The notes under the pieces were generated by a model. The model was not told the DNA's origin. It saw only the letters and a list, made by a program, of their open reading frames with translations, and searched no databases. From DASUPK01 sp963833375 (GTDB taxonomy: Bacteria > Actinomycetota > Thermoleophilia > Solirubrobacterales > 70-9), in contig CAWHXR010000011.1 of NCBI GenBank assembly GCA_963833375.1, positions 1 to 61,918 of the forward strand: DNA of 61,918 bases, written 5' to 3'. Below, piece after piece: positions 53,061 to 61,843 of this stretch. How positions within the stretch are numbered: the first letter of the stretch is position 1; every line of letters begins with the position of its first letter. Position numbers and translations under genes: made by a program.

Positions 53061-53857
53061 TCAGGGCGAGAGCCGGCTGCGACCTCTCTTCAGGCGCGGT
53101 CCGTGACCGCGTGTTGTTGCCCGTCCGCCGTTGAGGTCGGTCCTTGCCGGCGACCGCCGATCAGCTGATCGGGGCCCGGCCCGCCGAAGAGGCGGTCGAT
53201 GCCGGTGCCGCCGCCGAGCAGATCGGTCCCGGCGCCGCCGATCAGCACGTCGTCGCCCGCGTTGCCGCTGAGCAGGTCGTCGTCGGTGCCGCCGTTGAGC
53301 TTGTCGTTCCCGGAGTTGCCGAGTAGGACGTCGCGGCCGGAGCCGGCGGCGCCGCTGTCGTTGCCGCTGCCGCCCTGCAGGCTGTCGCGGAGCCGGCCAC
53401 CGGTGAGCGCGGTCGTCTACCCGCGGCCGGCGAGCACGAGGTTGAAGGCGGAGCGCCGCCGACGAAGCGGTCGTCACCCGGCCCGAGGTCGCCCGCCGCG
53501 CCAGTGCCGTGCCCGAAGCCGCCCGGGAGGTCGCGCTGGCCGAAGCCGGCGTCGGGGCCGACGACCGGAGAGGTCCACGCGGTCATTGCCGGCACCCATC
53601 ACCGCGTCGACCTCCGGAGACCTGGAGCAGGCGACCGGGCCGGTCCTCGGATCCTTCCGGTTCAGCTTGACCTGGCCTGGGGCGCAGACGACGGTGACGC
53701 GGTCGGATCCCTTGCCGCCGCTGACGTCAGCAGCTGGCCGCTGAGCGAGGCGGCGACCTTGGCCTGCGGCGGCTCCGCATTGCCGGTGATCAGCGCCGCC
53801 GTCGATCGCGGCGAGCAGGCCGAAGCGCGACGAGTTGCGCGACGGGCGAGCGGTCAT
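53061..53857 (-). CDS. RTX-like glycine-rich repeat protein, heavily frameshifted
   Basis: Minus-strand pieces include SGGKGSDRVTVVCAPGQVKL, NRKDPRTGPVACSRSPEVDA and VMGAGNDRVDLSG. In other frames, repeated GNSGNDKLNGGTDDDLLSGN, AGDDVLIGGAGTDLLGGGTG and IDRLFGGPGPDQLIGG follow, the GGxGxDxLx calcium-binding nonapeptide. It is therefore a second RTX-type protein in the window (see 10998-11888). At least five frameshifts occur, the start is uncertain, and no secretion signal can be placed. Confidence 0.6.
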
Positions 53858-53879
53858 CGACGCACCTGAAGGAACACGC

Positions 53880-54780
53880 GGTGCGACCGGGCAGTAGCTG
53901 CCCGGACGCGACCCGCGCGATGCCGGCTACTCTACTTCTTGGCAGGCGTTTCTGGACCAGCGTGTTGTTCCTGGCGACTTACGCTTCCTTGCGCCGATCG
54001 GCTGATGCCGCCGGCGCACTCGATGAGCCGATGCATGCCGGCGCCGCCGCCGTAGGCGGATCGGAATCAGCCGACCTCGCAGCTGAGCAGTGTCCGAGTC
54101 CGCAAGCAGGTCGCGTCGGCGCGACGTTACCGCGTCGAGTCTCGCCGTCCCGCAATCGAGGCCGGTGTCCGTCGTACCCCGTCGCCGTGATGCAGGAGCG
54201 ACTGCTCCGCTGGACCCGCGTCACCCCGCGGACACCGATGTAGGCTGAAGCAGGGCCCGCCCGTACCGAGTCAGGATCCGGCAGTCGCCGGCAGCCGTCC
54301 GAGTCACGAAGGTTCCGGGTAGGATGGCTGCCGGCTGAAGTCCCGCTGGCGGAGCCGCTCACCCTGGTTAGAGATCGATCAGGTCGTTAAGCCGGCGCGC
54401 TGGGCCGTCGACCTGGGAGAGATCGACGCAAGCCACGCCGGCATTGCCGTGCAGCGAGTTCTTCCTCGGTGGTCACCACGGAGCAAGGTGTCGCTGGACC
54501 GCAGTAGTCGAATGTCGACAGAGCCGCTGCCGCAGACGACCGTGAAGCCTCGTCCGAGGTACGCGCATCTCGCACGCTGGGTGACGTGCCGGAGAGCGGG
54601 ACGATCAGGGACACGGGTGAGCGCGGCATGAGCCGGGACGGGGCTAGCAGCGGCCCGGCTTGCGATGCGCGGCGGCAGAGGACCAAGACGTATGGATCAG
54701 CCGCCGCGAGGGCGTCTGGCAAGTTCGGATCGACGAATGTCAGCGGCCCTCGCGATACGCCAGCAGGCTCTCGACGTGGG
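53880..54780. other. About 900 bases with no supportable gene
   Basis: All six frames give only arginine/serine/alanine-rich strings with no start plus family match. GC content is somewhat lower than in neighbours in places. It may be a degraded gene, or coding DNA with too many indels to read by eye. I could find no RNA gene or repeat here. Confidence 0.4.
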
Positions 54781-55110
54781 CTACTCGCCCGCGATCAGCG
54801 TGTGCCAGCGGGCAGGACGGGCTTGTTGTAGTAGTTGACCGCCGCCTCGCGCAGGGCGGAGATCTCGTCCGAGTACCAGTAGCGCTCGAAGTCGCGCGTG
54901 GTCATCCCAGACCGAGACCTGGCGGAAGTGGAGCGGGTCGTCGTCGTTCCGGGTCAGGGACCAGCCCTTGGCGCCGAAGGCCAGGCGCGCGGTCGAGCGC
55001 CGGGCTGCCAGATCTCGTACCAGCGATCCGCCCGGAAGGGGTGGACGTGCCATTCGATGTAGACGACGTCGAGGCATCGTCGCGGGCCGTCCCTCAGGTC
55101 GCCGCCTCCA
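54781..55110 (-). CDS. Small conserved protein downstream of ccr, frameshifted
   Basis: The restored protein reads VVYIEWHVHPFRADRWYEIW, then ARPRLAFGAKGWSLTRNDDD, PLHFRQVSVWDD, FERYWYSDEISALREAAVNY, YNKPVLP and HTLIAGE, stop at 54781. It is about 100 residues and looks like a dimeric alpha/beta-barrel protein (EW/FRQVSVW strands, YWYSDE helix). I recall similar proteins in Thermoleophilia but no function. It follows ccr by about 15 bases, so it may be in the same transcript. Two or three shifts are present and the start is uncertain. Confidence 0.5.
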   Translation of the reverse strand, partial: WRRRPEGRPATMPRRRLHRMARPPLPGGSLVRDLAARRSTARLAFGAKGWSLTRNDDDPLHFRQVSVWDDHARLRALLVLGRDLRPARGGGQLLQQARPARWHTLIAGE

Positions 55111-55124
55111 GTCTACGGCGGCGC

Positions 55125-56381
55125 TCACGCGCCGACCTCGGCCCGGATCGCCCCGGGCCTCCTCGGCTCTTGCCCTCGCTCCTCGTCGGTCGCGCCGACC
55201 AGGATCGAGATCTTGCCGAGGTGCTTGTTCTCGTGCAGGAGCTGGTGCGCCTCGGCGACGCCGTCGAAGCCCATCACCCGCCAGAGCACCGGCCGGATCT
55301 TGCCCTCGGCCATCAGCTGGTTCGCGCGCATGCACTCATACGCGTTGGCGAAGTGCGAGCCGATGATCTGCTTCTGGCGCATCCACAGGTAGCGGACGTC
55401 GAAGTCGAGCGTGTAGCCGGAGGTCGCGCCGCAGATCACGACCTTGCCGAACGGCTTGACGACGAACACCGAGGTCGGGAAGGTCGCCTGGCCGACGTGC
55501 TCGAAGACGATGTCGGGGGAGTCGCCGAGGATCTCCTTGACCCGCTTGGCGAACCCGCGGGAGTCCTTGAAGCGCGCCTTCTCCTCGTCGGGCGACTCGC
55601 CGCCCTTGCGCATCATCCCGGCGAACTCGTTGCGGTTGATGTAGTCGACCGCGCCGAGGCGCTTGACCAGCTCGCCCTTCTCGTCCGAGGAGACGACGCC
55701 CACCGCGTTGGCGCCGGCGGCCTTGCAGAGCTGGGTGGCGAACACGCCGAGGCCGCCGGCGGCGCCCCAGATCAGCACGTTGTGGCCGGCCTGGAGCTTG
55801 CACTGGTCGATCAGCATCCGGTAGGCGGTGAAGTAGGTGAGCCCGTAGGCCGAGGACTCGGCCCAGGACAGGTTGTGCGGCTTGGGCAGCAGCTGCTGGG
55901 CCTGGACCTTGGTGAACTGGGCGAACGAGCCCCAGGTCGTCTCGTAGCCCCAGATCTTCTGGCTCGGGGCGGCGAGCGGATCGAGGCCGTGCACCTCGAC
56001 GTCCTCGTAGGAGGCCTGGTTGCAGTGGATCACGACCTCGTCGCCGGGCTTCCACTTGGTGACGCCCTCGCCGACCTTCCAGACGATCCCCGAGGCGTCG
56101 GAGCCGCCGATGTGGTGGCCCCACTCCGGGTGGTCGCCGTAGCCGAACACCGAGACGGGCTTGCCGAGCGCCGCCCAGACGTTGTTGAAGTTGACGCCCG
56201 CGGCCATCACGCGGACGATCACCTCGAAGGCGCCGGGCTCGGGCACCTCGATCTCCTCGACCTGGAAGGCGTCCTTGGGCTCGCCCTCGCGCTCCTGGCG
56301 GATGACCCAGGCGGCCATCTTCTCGGGCAGCTCGCCCGGCTCGACGTCGAGCTTCGAGACGTCGGCGATCTCTACGGCCAA
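55125..56381 (-). CDS. ccr: Crotonyl-CoA carboxylase/reductase
   Basis: NADPH-dependent reductive carboxylation of crotonyl-CoA to ethylmalonyl-CoA. 418 residues, intact. Medium-chain reductase fold with Ccr-specific blocks: VMAAGVNFNNVWAALGKPVS, GHHIGGSDASGIVWKVGEGV, KIWGYETTWGSFAQFTKVQA (the GYE/GFE CO2-site loop), LIWGAAGGLGVFATQLCKAA (nucleotide binding), IVFEHVGQATFPTSVFVVKP and IIGSHFANAYECMRANQLMA (conserved His). It resembles the proteobacterial form as I recall it (RIWGYETPDGSFAQF). It is the signature enzyme of the ethylmalonyl-CoA pathway. Confidence 0.94.
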   Translation of the reverse strand: MAVEIADVSKLDVEPGELPEKMAAWVIRQEREGEPKDAFQVEEIEVPEPGAFEVIVRVMAAGVNFNNVWAALGKPVSVFGYGDHPEWGHHIGGSDASGIVWKVGEGVTKWKPGDEVVIHCNQASYEDVEVHGLDPLAAPSQKIWGYETTWGSFAQFTKVQAQQLLPKPHNLSWAESSAYGLTYFTAYRMLIDQCKLQAGHNVLIWGAAGGLGVFATQLCKAAGANAVGVVSSDEKGELVKRLGAVDYINRNEFAGMMRKGGESPDEEKARFKDSRGFAKRVKEILGDSPDIVFEHVGQATFPTSVFVVKPFGKVVICGATSGYTLDFDVRYLWMRQKQIIGSHFANAYECMRANQLMAEGKIRPVLWRVMGFDGVAEAHQLLHENKHLGKISILVGATDEERGQEPRRPGAIRAEVGA

Positions 56382-56479
56382 TGTGACTCCCGCGTTCGGT
56401 TCGGTCGTTGACGGGGCGATCGTATTCGACCCCGCTCGTCAGGTTCGCGTCCGGGACCCGACTACCTTCGATGAGTCCC

Positions 56480-57850
56480 ATGGAAGCGTCCGAGAAGCCA
56501 CAGCTGCCGATCGAGCCCGACGGCTGCCGACGGCTCGGTCCGGGTGCTCGAGCGACCGGCTCGTGATCGAGCGCGCTGACGATCGCGGACGCGCGAGCCG
56601 CGCGCGTCGTGCGCGAGCGGGCCGAGGCCGGCGAGGAGCCGGCGCGCACGGTGCGCCGCGCAATCGAGATCGGGACCCGGGTGCTCGACCGCGAGGAGAC
56701 CGCGATCGAGGTCGACTACGTCGCGCCGCGAGTTCGAGCGCCTCAGCCGCACAGCGAGACCGTCGAGGAGCGAACCGCGAGGCGTCGAGCGGATCGAGGA
56801 GGGCTGCGCCGCGCGCTCGGTGGCGAGGAGCTCCGGCGCACTGGGCAGGCTCTCGAGTCCCACAGCGAGGAGCTCTCCGAGCAGATCGCCGCCACCTTCG
56901 GCGAGGACCGCGAGGGCGCGGTGCAGGCAGCAGATCAAGCGAGATGCTCGACCAGCGCGACGAGGAGTTCATGCGCCGCGCTCTCGGCCGAGGACGAGCG
57001 CGAATCCGCTCGGCCGATGCTGTCGACCCTCGCACCTGGGCGCGACGAGCGCAAGGAGGACCAGGACGGCAGCGCGACGGGAAGCTGGAGGAGAAGCTCG
57101 ACGAGCTGCTCAAGCCGCGCGGCGGAGCTCGCCGGCCTCGACGCAGAGCCGCGAGGCCTGGCGGAGGCCGAGGAGGCCGGGCACCCGCAAGGGGCGGAGC
57201 TTCGAGGAGCGGGTCGACCGGGCACTCGAGCGCATCGCCGGCGACCCGGGGGGACGCCTCGTCACACACCGGCGGCGAGGGGGCCGAGGGCGGCGGCAAG
57301 AAGGGGGACACGCTGATCGAGCTCGGAGCCGGCCAGCGGCCCGGCTGCTCGGGCCGGATCGTCTTCGAGGCGAAGGACAAGAAGCTCTCCAAGAACGACG
57401 CCTGGCGGGAGCTGAACGAGGCGATGGCGGCGCCGCGCCGCCTCCTTCGCCGTCCTGGTGGTCGCCGGGGAGGAGCGAGTTCCCGTCCGGCCGCGAGACG
57501 CTGGTCGAGTACGAGGGCAACAAGCTGATCGTCGCGGTCGACCGCGAGGAGCCCGACGAGCCTCGCGCTCGAGGTCGCCTACCGGCTCGCGGCGGCGCGG
57601 GTCGCGATGGCGCGGGAGCGGGACTGACCGTGGACGCCGCCGCCGTCCGCGACGCCGCCGAGGAGGCGGTCGCACTGCCTGAAGCAGGCGCAGGCGATCC
57701 GCTCGACGCTGACCGGCATCAAGACCAGCTCCGACAAGGCGCGGGCGACGCTCGACGAGATGGTCGAGAGCGTTCGCGCCCGCGCTCGAGCGGATCGAGT
57801 CGCTGATCGAGGTAGCCGACCCGGAGCGACTAGCGGCGAGGTCCGACTAG
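56480..57850 (+). CDS. Coiled-coil protein with possible nuclease-like domain, heavily frameshifted
   Basis: ATG 56480 reads MEASEKPQLPIEPDG. Restored pieces: ARVVRERAEAGEEPARTVRR, AIEIGTRVLDREETAIEVDY (helical), then KLEEKLDELLKRAAELAGLD (coiled coil). These are followed by KGRSFEERVDRALERIAGD, GRIVFEAKDKKLSKNDAWRE, LNEAMAA, RETLVEYEGNKLIVAVDREE and the C-terminal IRSTLTGIKTSSDKARATLD, stop 57848-57850. FEAKDKK and the preceding TLIELGA give an E-x-K arrangement as in PD-(D/E)xK nucleases such as DUF2130-like proteins. This is suggestive only. Ten or so shifts are present. Confidence 0.5.
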
Positions 57851-58265
57851 GGCAGCAGCAGGTCGTTCTGGCCCGAGGGGCGCTCGCGGCCCGACGGTGA
57901 AGCTGACGGCCGGACGCGCGATGCCCGTCGGCGCTCGCCTCGTAGCTCCCGGTCTTCAGGTCGACCTTGACCGTGCTCGGCGGCCCGGGCTGGATCTGAT
58001 CGCTGTCGGCGTCGACCGGGCCGTTGATCGCCAGGCTGCCGGTCTGGTCGGTGAGGTTCGCGACCGTGAAGTTGACCAGGCCGGCGCCGAACTCCTTCGG
58101 CGAGACGGCGACCCCGTCGGTCGCGATCTTCACCGTCACCTCGGTCGGGATCGGCGGGCGCGGGTCGTTCTTGAAGTCGTTGCGACCGCAGCCGGCGACC
58201 GCCAGCGGCCGCCAGAACCACGGCCGCCGAGCACAGACCCACGCTCTGCCCCTCCTCCGCAGCAT
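57847..58265 (-). CDS. Lipoprotein of unknown function, frameshifted
   Basis: After one shift the N-terminus gives GLCSAAVVLA and LAVAGCGRNDFKND with a lipobox (AVAGC), indicating a lipid-anchored exported protein. The mature part is one good frame: PPIPTEVTVKIATDGVAVSP, KEFGAGLVNFTVANLTDQTG, NGPVDADSDQIQPGPPSTVK and VDLKTGSYEASADG. A second shift precedes SFTVGPERPSGQNDLLLP. It is cupredoxin-like in composition but copper ligands are not evident. Its stop overlaps that of the convergent coiled-coil gene (CTAG). Confidence 0.6.
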
Positions 58266-58310
58266 GCGCAGAGGAATCTAGCCGAACCGAGGGACGGGCC
58301 GCGGCGTCGA

Positions 58311-59281
58311 TCAAGCGGTGAAGGCAGCTCGACGACCTCGCCGGTGACCCCGCCGTCGCCGACCGTCGAGCGCGGTCGCCCTCGCTCGCCTCGCGCCTGA
58401 CCACCGCCAGGGCGATCGGGCCGAGGGCGGGGGAGAGGCAGGCGGTCCCGACCGTGCCCACCTCCCTCTCGCCGAGGCGAATCGCGTCGCCGTGCGCCGC
58501 CGGCGGCGCTCAGGCGGAGGCCGCGCAGGTTCCGGTTCGGCTTGCCGCTGGTAGTGCAGGCGGGCCACCGGCTCCTGGCCGATGTAGCAGCCCTTCTCGA
58601 AGTCGACGGCCCGCTCGACGATCCCGGCCTCGGCGGGCATCGACTCCGGGCCCATGTCGACGCCGAAGCGAGGCCGGCCGGACTCGACCCGGATGATCTC
58701 GGCCGCCTCCTCGCTCACCTCGGCGGCGCCCGCCGCCCGCAGGAGCTCCCGACGCGCGCGGCGTCCTCCGCCTTGCATGATCAGGTCGAGACCGAGGTCG
58801 GTGGCGACGCGCGAGCACGTCGGTGCCGTCCCACTCGGCGCAGGCGCTGCGCGTGCTCGGGCCCCAGGCCCTCGAATCCGCTGAGCTCACCGGCGCCGCG
58901 GGCCGATCAGGGAAAGGATCGACCACTCGATCGCCGCGTCCGCGATCTCGACGTCCCGACCGATGCTGTAGGTGCGCAGGTGCTTGAGGACGCCCTGGGC
59001 CGGGTCCGGGCTCGAGGTCGAGCCAGAGCTCGCCGGCCTCCGAGCCGAAGGACGCGCATGTCGGCCTGCGATGTGCCCCTTGCGATCGAGCAGCGCGGCG
59101 TAGCAGCCCCGCTCCGGCGCGAGGGCCTCGATGTCGTTGGTGAGCTGGCCCTGGAGGTACTCGGCCGCGTCGGGCCCCGCGACCAGCAGCATCGCTCTGT
59201 CGCGCTGATCAGGAATCCGGCCTCCTCGCGGAGCGCCCGGTACTGCCCGTCGAGCTCGACCTGGGCTGCGGTCTCGGTCAC
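58311..59281 (-). CDS. ygfZ: YgfZ/GcvT-like folate-binding protein, frameshifted
   Basis: Tetrahydrofolate-dependent factor for iron-sulfur protein maturation. Diagnostic motif KGCYIGQEPVARLHY (K-G-C-Y-x-G-Q-E) is near 58570-58610. Other pieces: MTETAAQVELDGQYRALREE, VAGPDAAEYLQGQLTNDIEA, GCYAALLDRKGHI, RTYSIGRDVEIADAAIEWSI, IRVESGRPRFGVDMGPESMP and VGTVGTACLSPALGPIALAV. About 320 residues with six or more frameshifts. It is divergent from the mntR-type gene. Confidence 0.82.
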
Positions 59282-59326
59282 GCCTCGATTGTAGGTCGCG
59301 GCCCCGGGCGGCTTTCCGGGCCTCAG

Positions 59327-59355
59327 AGTTAGTCTTTCCTAACTTCGGAGTTAGG
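59327..59355. promoter_or_regulatory. Operator for the DtxR/MntR-type regulator
   Basis: AGTTAG (59327-59332), CCTAACT (59338-59344) and AGTTAGG (59349-59355) form two overlapping inverted repeats. The second, CCTAACT-TCGG-AGTTAGG, is perfect. The TTAG...CTAA content resembles DtxR-family operators. It lies 11 bases before the mntR-type ATG, well placed for autoregulation and for the divergent ygfZ. Confidence 0.7.
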
Positions 59356-59365
59356 ATCTGCTTCA

Positions 59366-60091
59366 ATGCGGGCGTCGAGCACAGAGGCGCACAACGCCGC
59401 ATCCGAAGCGGCGCACGAACGAGGGGGCCGAGAACTACGCGAAGGCGCTCTACGAGCTGCAGGCCCGCGGAGCCAGAGCCGTGGGCACGACCGCGGTGGC
59501 GCGAGCGGCTCGGGGTCACCGCCGGCCTCGGCGTCGGGGATGCTGCACCGCCTCGCCGACGACGGCGTAGTCGAATACGCGCCCTACCACGGGGCCCGCC
59601 TGACGCCGGAGGGCGAGCGGATCGCGCTCGAGGTGATCCGCCACCACCGGCTGATCGAGCTCTTCCTGGCCGAGGTGCTCGGCATGCCGTGGGATCGGGT
59701 GCACGCCGAGGCGGAGGTGCTCGAGCACCACATCTCCGAGGAGCTCGAGGAGCTGATCGCCGCAAAGCTGGGCGAGCCGGCCGCTCGATCCGCATGGCGA
59801 CCCGATCCCGACCGGGACCTGGCGATCAGCTCGGACGGACTCGGTCCCGCTCACCGAGCTGCAGCCGGGGACGAGGGGGCCTTCGCTCGCGTCTCCGACA
59901 GCGACGCGTCGATGCTGCGGTACCTGGCCGAGCGGGATCCGGCCCGGGGGCGAGGCTGGTCGGTCGAGGGCCGTCGAGCCGTTCGGCGGTCCATTGATGG
60001 TCGAGATCGCCGGCCGCAGGCATCCCCTCGGCCCCGAGCTGGCCGGGAGCATGAGGGTCGCCGAGCTGGCGGGCGGGGCAGACCGAACTGA
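59366..60091 (+). CDS. mntR: DtxR/MntR-family metal-dependent repressor, frameshifted
   Basis: About 235 residues. The N-terminal helix-turn-helix is spread over frames: AENYAKALYELQARG, GVTAGSASGMLHRLADDGVV, EYAPYHGARLTPEGERIALE. The metal-binding dimer domain is VIRHHRLIELFLAEVLGMPW and DRVHAEAEVLEHHISEELEE, with His/Glu ligands typical of IdeR/MntR. A C-terminal FeoA-like part (RVSDSDASMLRYLAERD, PLMVEIAGRRHPLG) follows. The gene is next to mntH and preceded by a palindromic operator, so manganese control of mntH is likely. Confidence 0.85.
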   Translation: MRASSTEAHNAASEAAHERGGRELREGALRAAGPRSQSRGHDRGGASGSGSPPASASGMLHRLADDGVVEYAPYHGARLTPEGERIALEVIRHHRLIELFLAEVLGMPWDRVHAEAEVLEHHISEELEELIAAKLGEPAARSAWRPDPDRDLAISSDGLGPAHRAAAGDEGAFARVSDSDASMLRYLAERDPARGRGWSVEGRRAVRRSIDGRDRRPQASPRPRAGREHEGRRAGGRGRPN

Positions 60092-60123
60092 ACCTCTCCG
60101 TCGGTCAGGACGACGTCGGGCTC

Positions 60124-61463
60124 GTGGAGCCGGTCCCGGGGAGCTCCGCCGCCCCCGGGCCCGCCAACGGCCTGGGCGGAGTCGAGGACGTTCTCCCCGG
60201 CGAGGCGGCCGTCGCCCGCGCGGCGCGGCGCTCGCTCGAGGGCCACGCGCGCGGCCTGCCGCGCATCTGGCCGTTCCTCGGGCCCGGCCTTCATCGCGGC
60301 CGTCGCCTACATCGACCCGGGCAACTTCGCCACCAACATCGCCGGCGGCGCGAAGTTCGGCTACCTGCTGCTCTGGGTGGTGCTCGCAGCGAACCTGATC
60401 GCGATGGTGGTCCAGACCCAGTCGGCGAAGCTCGGCATCGCGACCGGCAAGAACCTGGCCGAGGCTCTGCCGCGGACCGTTCTCCCGGCCGGACCTCGAT
60501 CGGCCTCTGGATCCAGGCCGAGATCGTCGCGATGTCGACTGCGACATCGCCGAGGTGGTCGGCGCGGCCCTGGGCCTCAACCTCCTCTTCGGGATCCCGC
60601 TGTTCCCGGCGGCCTGATCGCCGGCGCGGGCGCGTTCGCGATCCTCGCCCTGCAGCAGAGGGGCTTCCGGCGCCTCGAGGCCGGGATCGTCGTGCTGGTC
60701 GGGGTCGTCGTGCTCGCCTTCGCCTTCGAGATCGTCAACTCGCATCCCGCCGGCGGCCAGGTCGCTCGGCACCTTTCGTGCCCGGGTTCGCCGGCACCGA
60801 GAGCGTCCTGCTCGCCACCGGGATCATCGGCGCGACGGTGATGCCGCACGTCGATCTACCTGCACTCGGCGCTCACCCAGCGGCGGGTCGTCGGGCCGCA
60901 ACGAGCGGCGAGAAGCGGCAGATCCTGCGCTTCGAGCGCATCGACGTCGTGATCGCGATGGCGCTCGCCGGCGTCGTGAACATCTCGATGATGATCATGG
61001 CGGCGGCGCTCTTCCACAACGGCGGCCTGACCGCGATCGACAGCATCGAGGGCGCGTTCGACGGGCTCCAGCAGTCGGTCTCCCGAACGCGGCGACGTCT
61101 TCGGCGTCGCCCTGCTCGCCTCCGGGTTCGCCTCGTCGTCGGTCGGCACGATGGCCGGCCAGGTCGTGATGCAGGGGTTCATCAGGCGCCGGATCCCGAT
61201 CTTCCTGCGGCGCGCGATCACGCTCGCGCCCGCGCTGATCGTGCTCGGCGTCGGGCTCGACCCCACGGACGCGCTCGTGTTCAGCCAGGTCGTGCTCTCC
61301 TTCGGGATCCCGTTCGCGCTCGTGCCCCTGGTCCTGATCGCGCGCCGGCAGGACGTGATGGGCTCGCTCGTCAACCCGCGCTGGCTGACCGCGCTGCCGG
61401 CTGCTCGCGGGGCTGATCATCGCGCTCAACGTCTTCCTGCTCCAGCAGGTCTTCTTCGGCTAG
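60124..61463 (+). CDS. mntH: NRAMP-family Mn2+/divalent metal transporter, frameshifted
   Basis: Proton-coupled Mn(II)/Fe(II) importer, about 445 residues, 11 helices. The start is uncertain (GTG 60124 or nearby). Restored blocks: IWPFLGPAFIAAVAYIDPGN with the DPGN metal motif, FATNIAGGAKFGYLLLWVVL, NLIAMVVQTQSAKLGIATGK, LLFGIPLFPAGLIAGAGAFA, ATGIIGATVMPHVIYLHSAL (MPH motif) and QVVLSFGIPFALVPLVLIAR. It ends VFLLQQVFFG at 61463. At least six frameshifts occur. It lies directly downstream of the mntR-type gene. Confidence 0.88.
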
Positions 61464-61483
61464 GGTCCCCGGATTCTGAGCGT

Positions 61484-61843
61484 GGCGTTGCCCAGGAATT
61501 CGAAGCGGTCGTCGAGTCGCTCCCGGACGACTGGACGGACCTCGAGCTCGACCTGCGGATCGCGGATGAGACACGATACGTGGATGCCGCGGTAATGCTC
61601 TCCCAGGTCAACGCACAGCCGTATTCGCGCGCCGACTGGCACTGGCGGATCAACGTCGCCCATCGGTTCGGCCACGCCGCCGGGCCGAGACGGTCCGCGG
61701 CGCTCTGGCCAAGCTGGACCAGTGAGGGGATCTCCGGCGAGTTGCGGGTCCGAGACGCGAAGGAGGGTCGGGCGGAGGTCGTCCAGATGTGGGGCCGGCC
61801 TGAGAGCGTTCGCCAGGACTTCCTCCGCCGCCGCAGCCTTTAA
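61484..61843 (+). CDS. Conserved protein of unknown function, start unclear
   Basis: Continuous sequence EFEAVVESLPDDWTDLELDL, RIADETRYVDAAVMLSQVNA, QPYSRADWHWRINVAHRFGH, ISGELRVRDAKEGRAEVVQM and WGRPESVRQDFLRRRSL ends at 61843. It is about 117 residues. I recall similar proteins in related actinobacteria but no function. No start codon precedes the frame cleanly; GTG 61482 lies one base out of register, so a frameshift at the N-terminus is likely. The remaining 75 bases to the window end show nothing I can support. Confidence 0.55.
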   Translation, partial: GVAQEFEAVVESLPDDWTDLELDLRIADETRYVDAAVMLSQVNAQPYSRADWHWRINVAHRFGHAAGPRRSAALWPSWTSEGISGELRVRDAKEGRAEVVQMWGRPESVRQDFLRRRSL

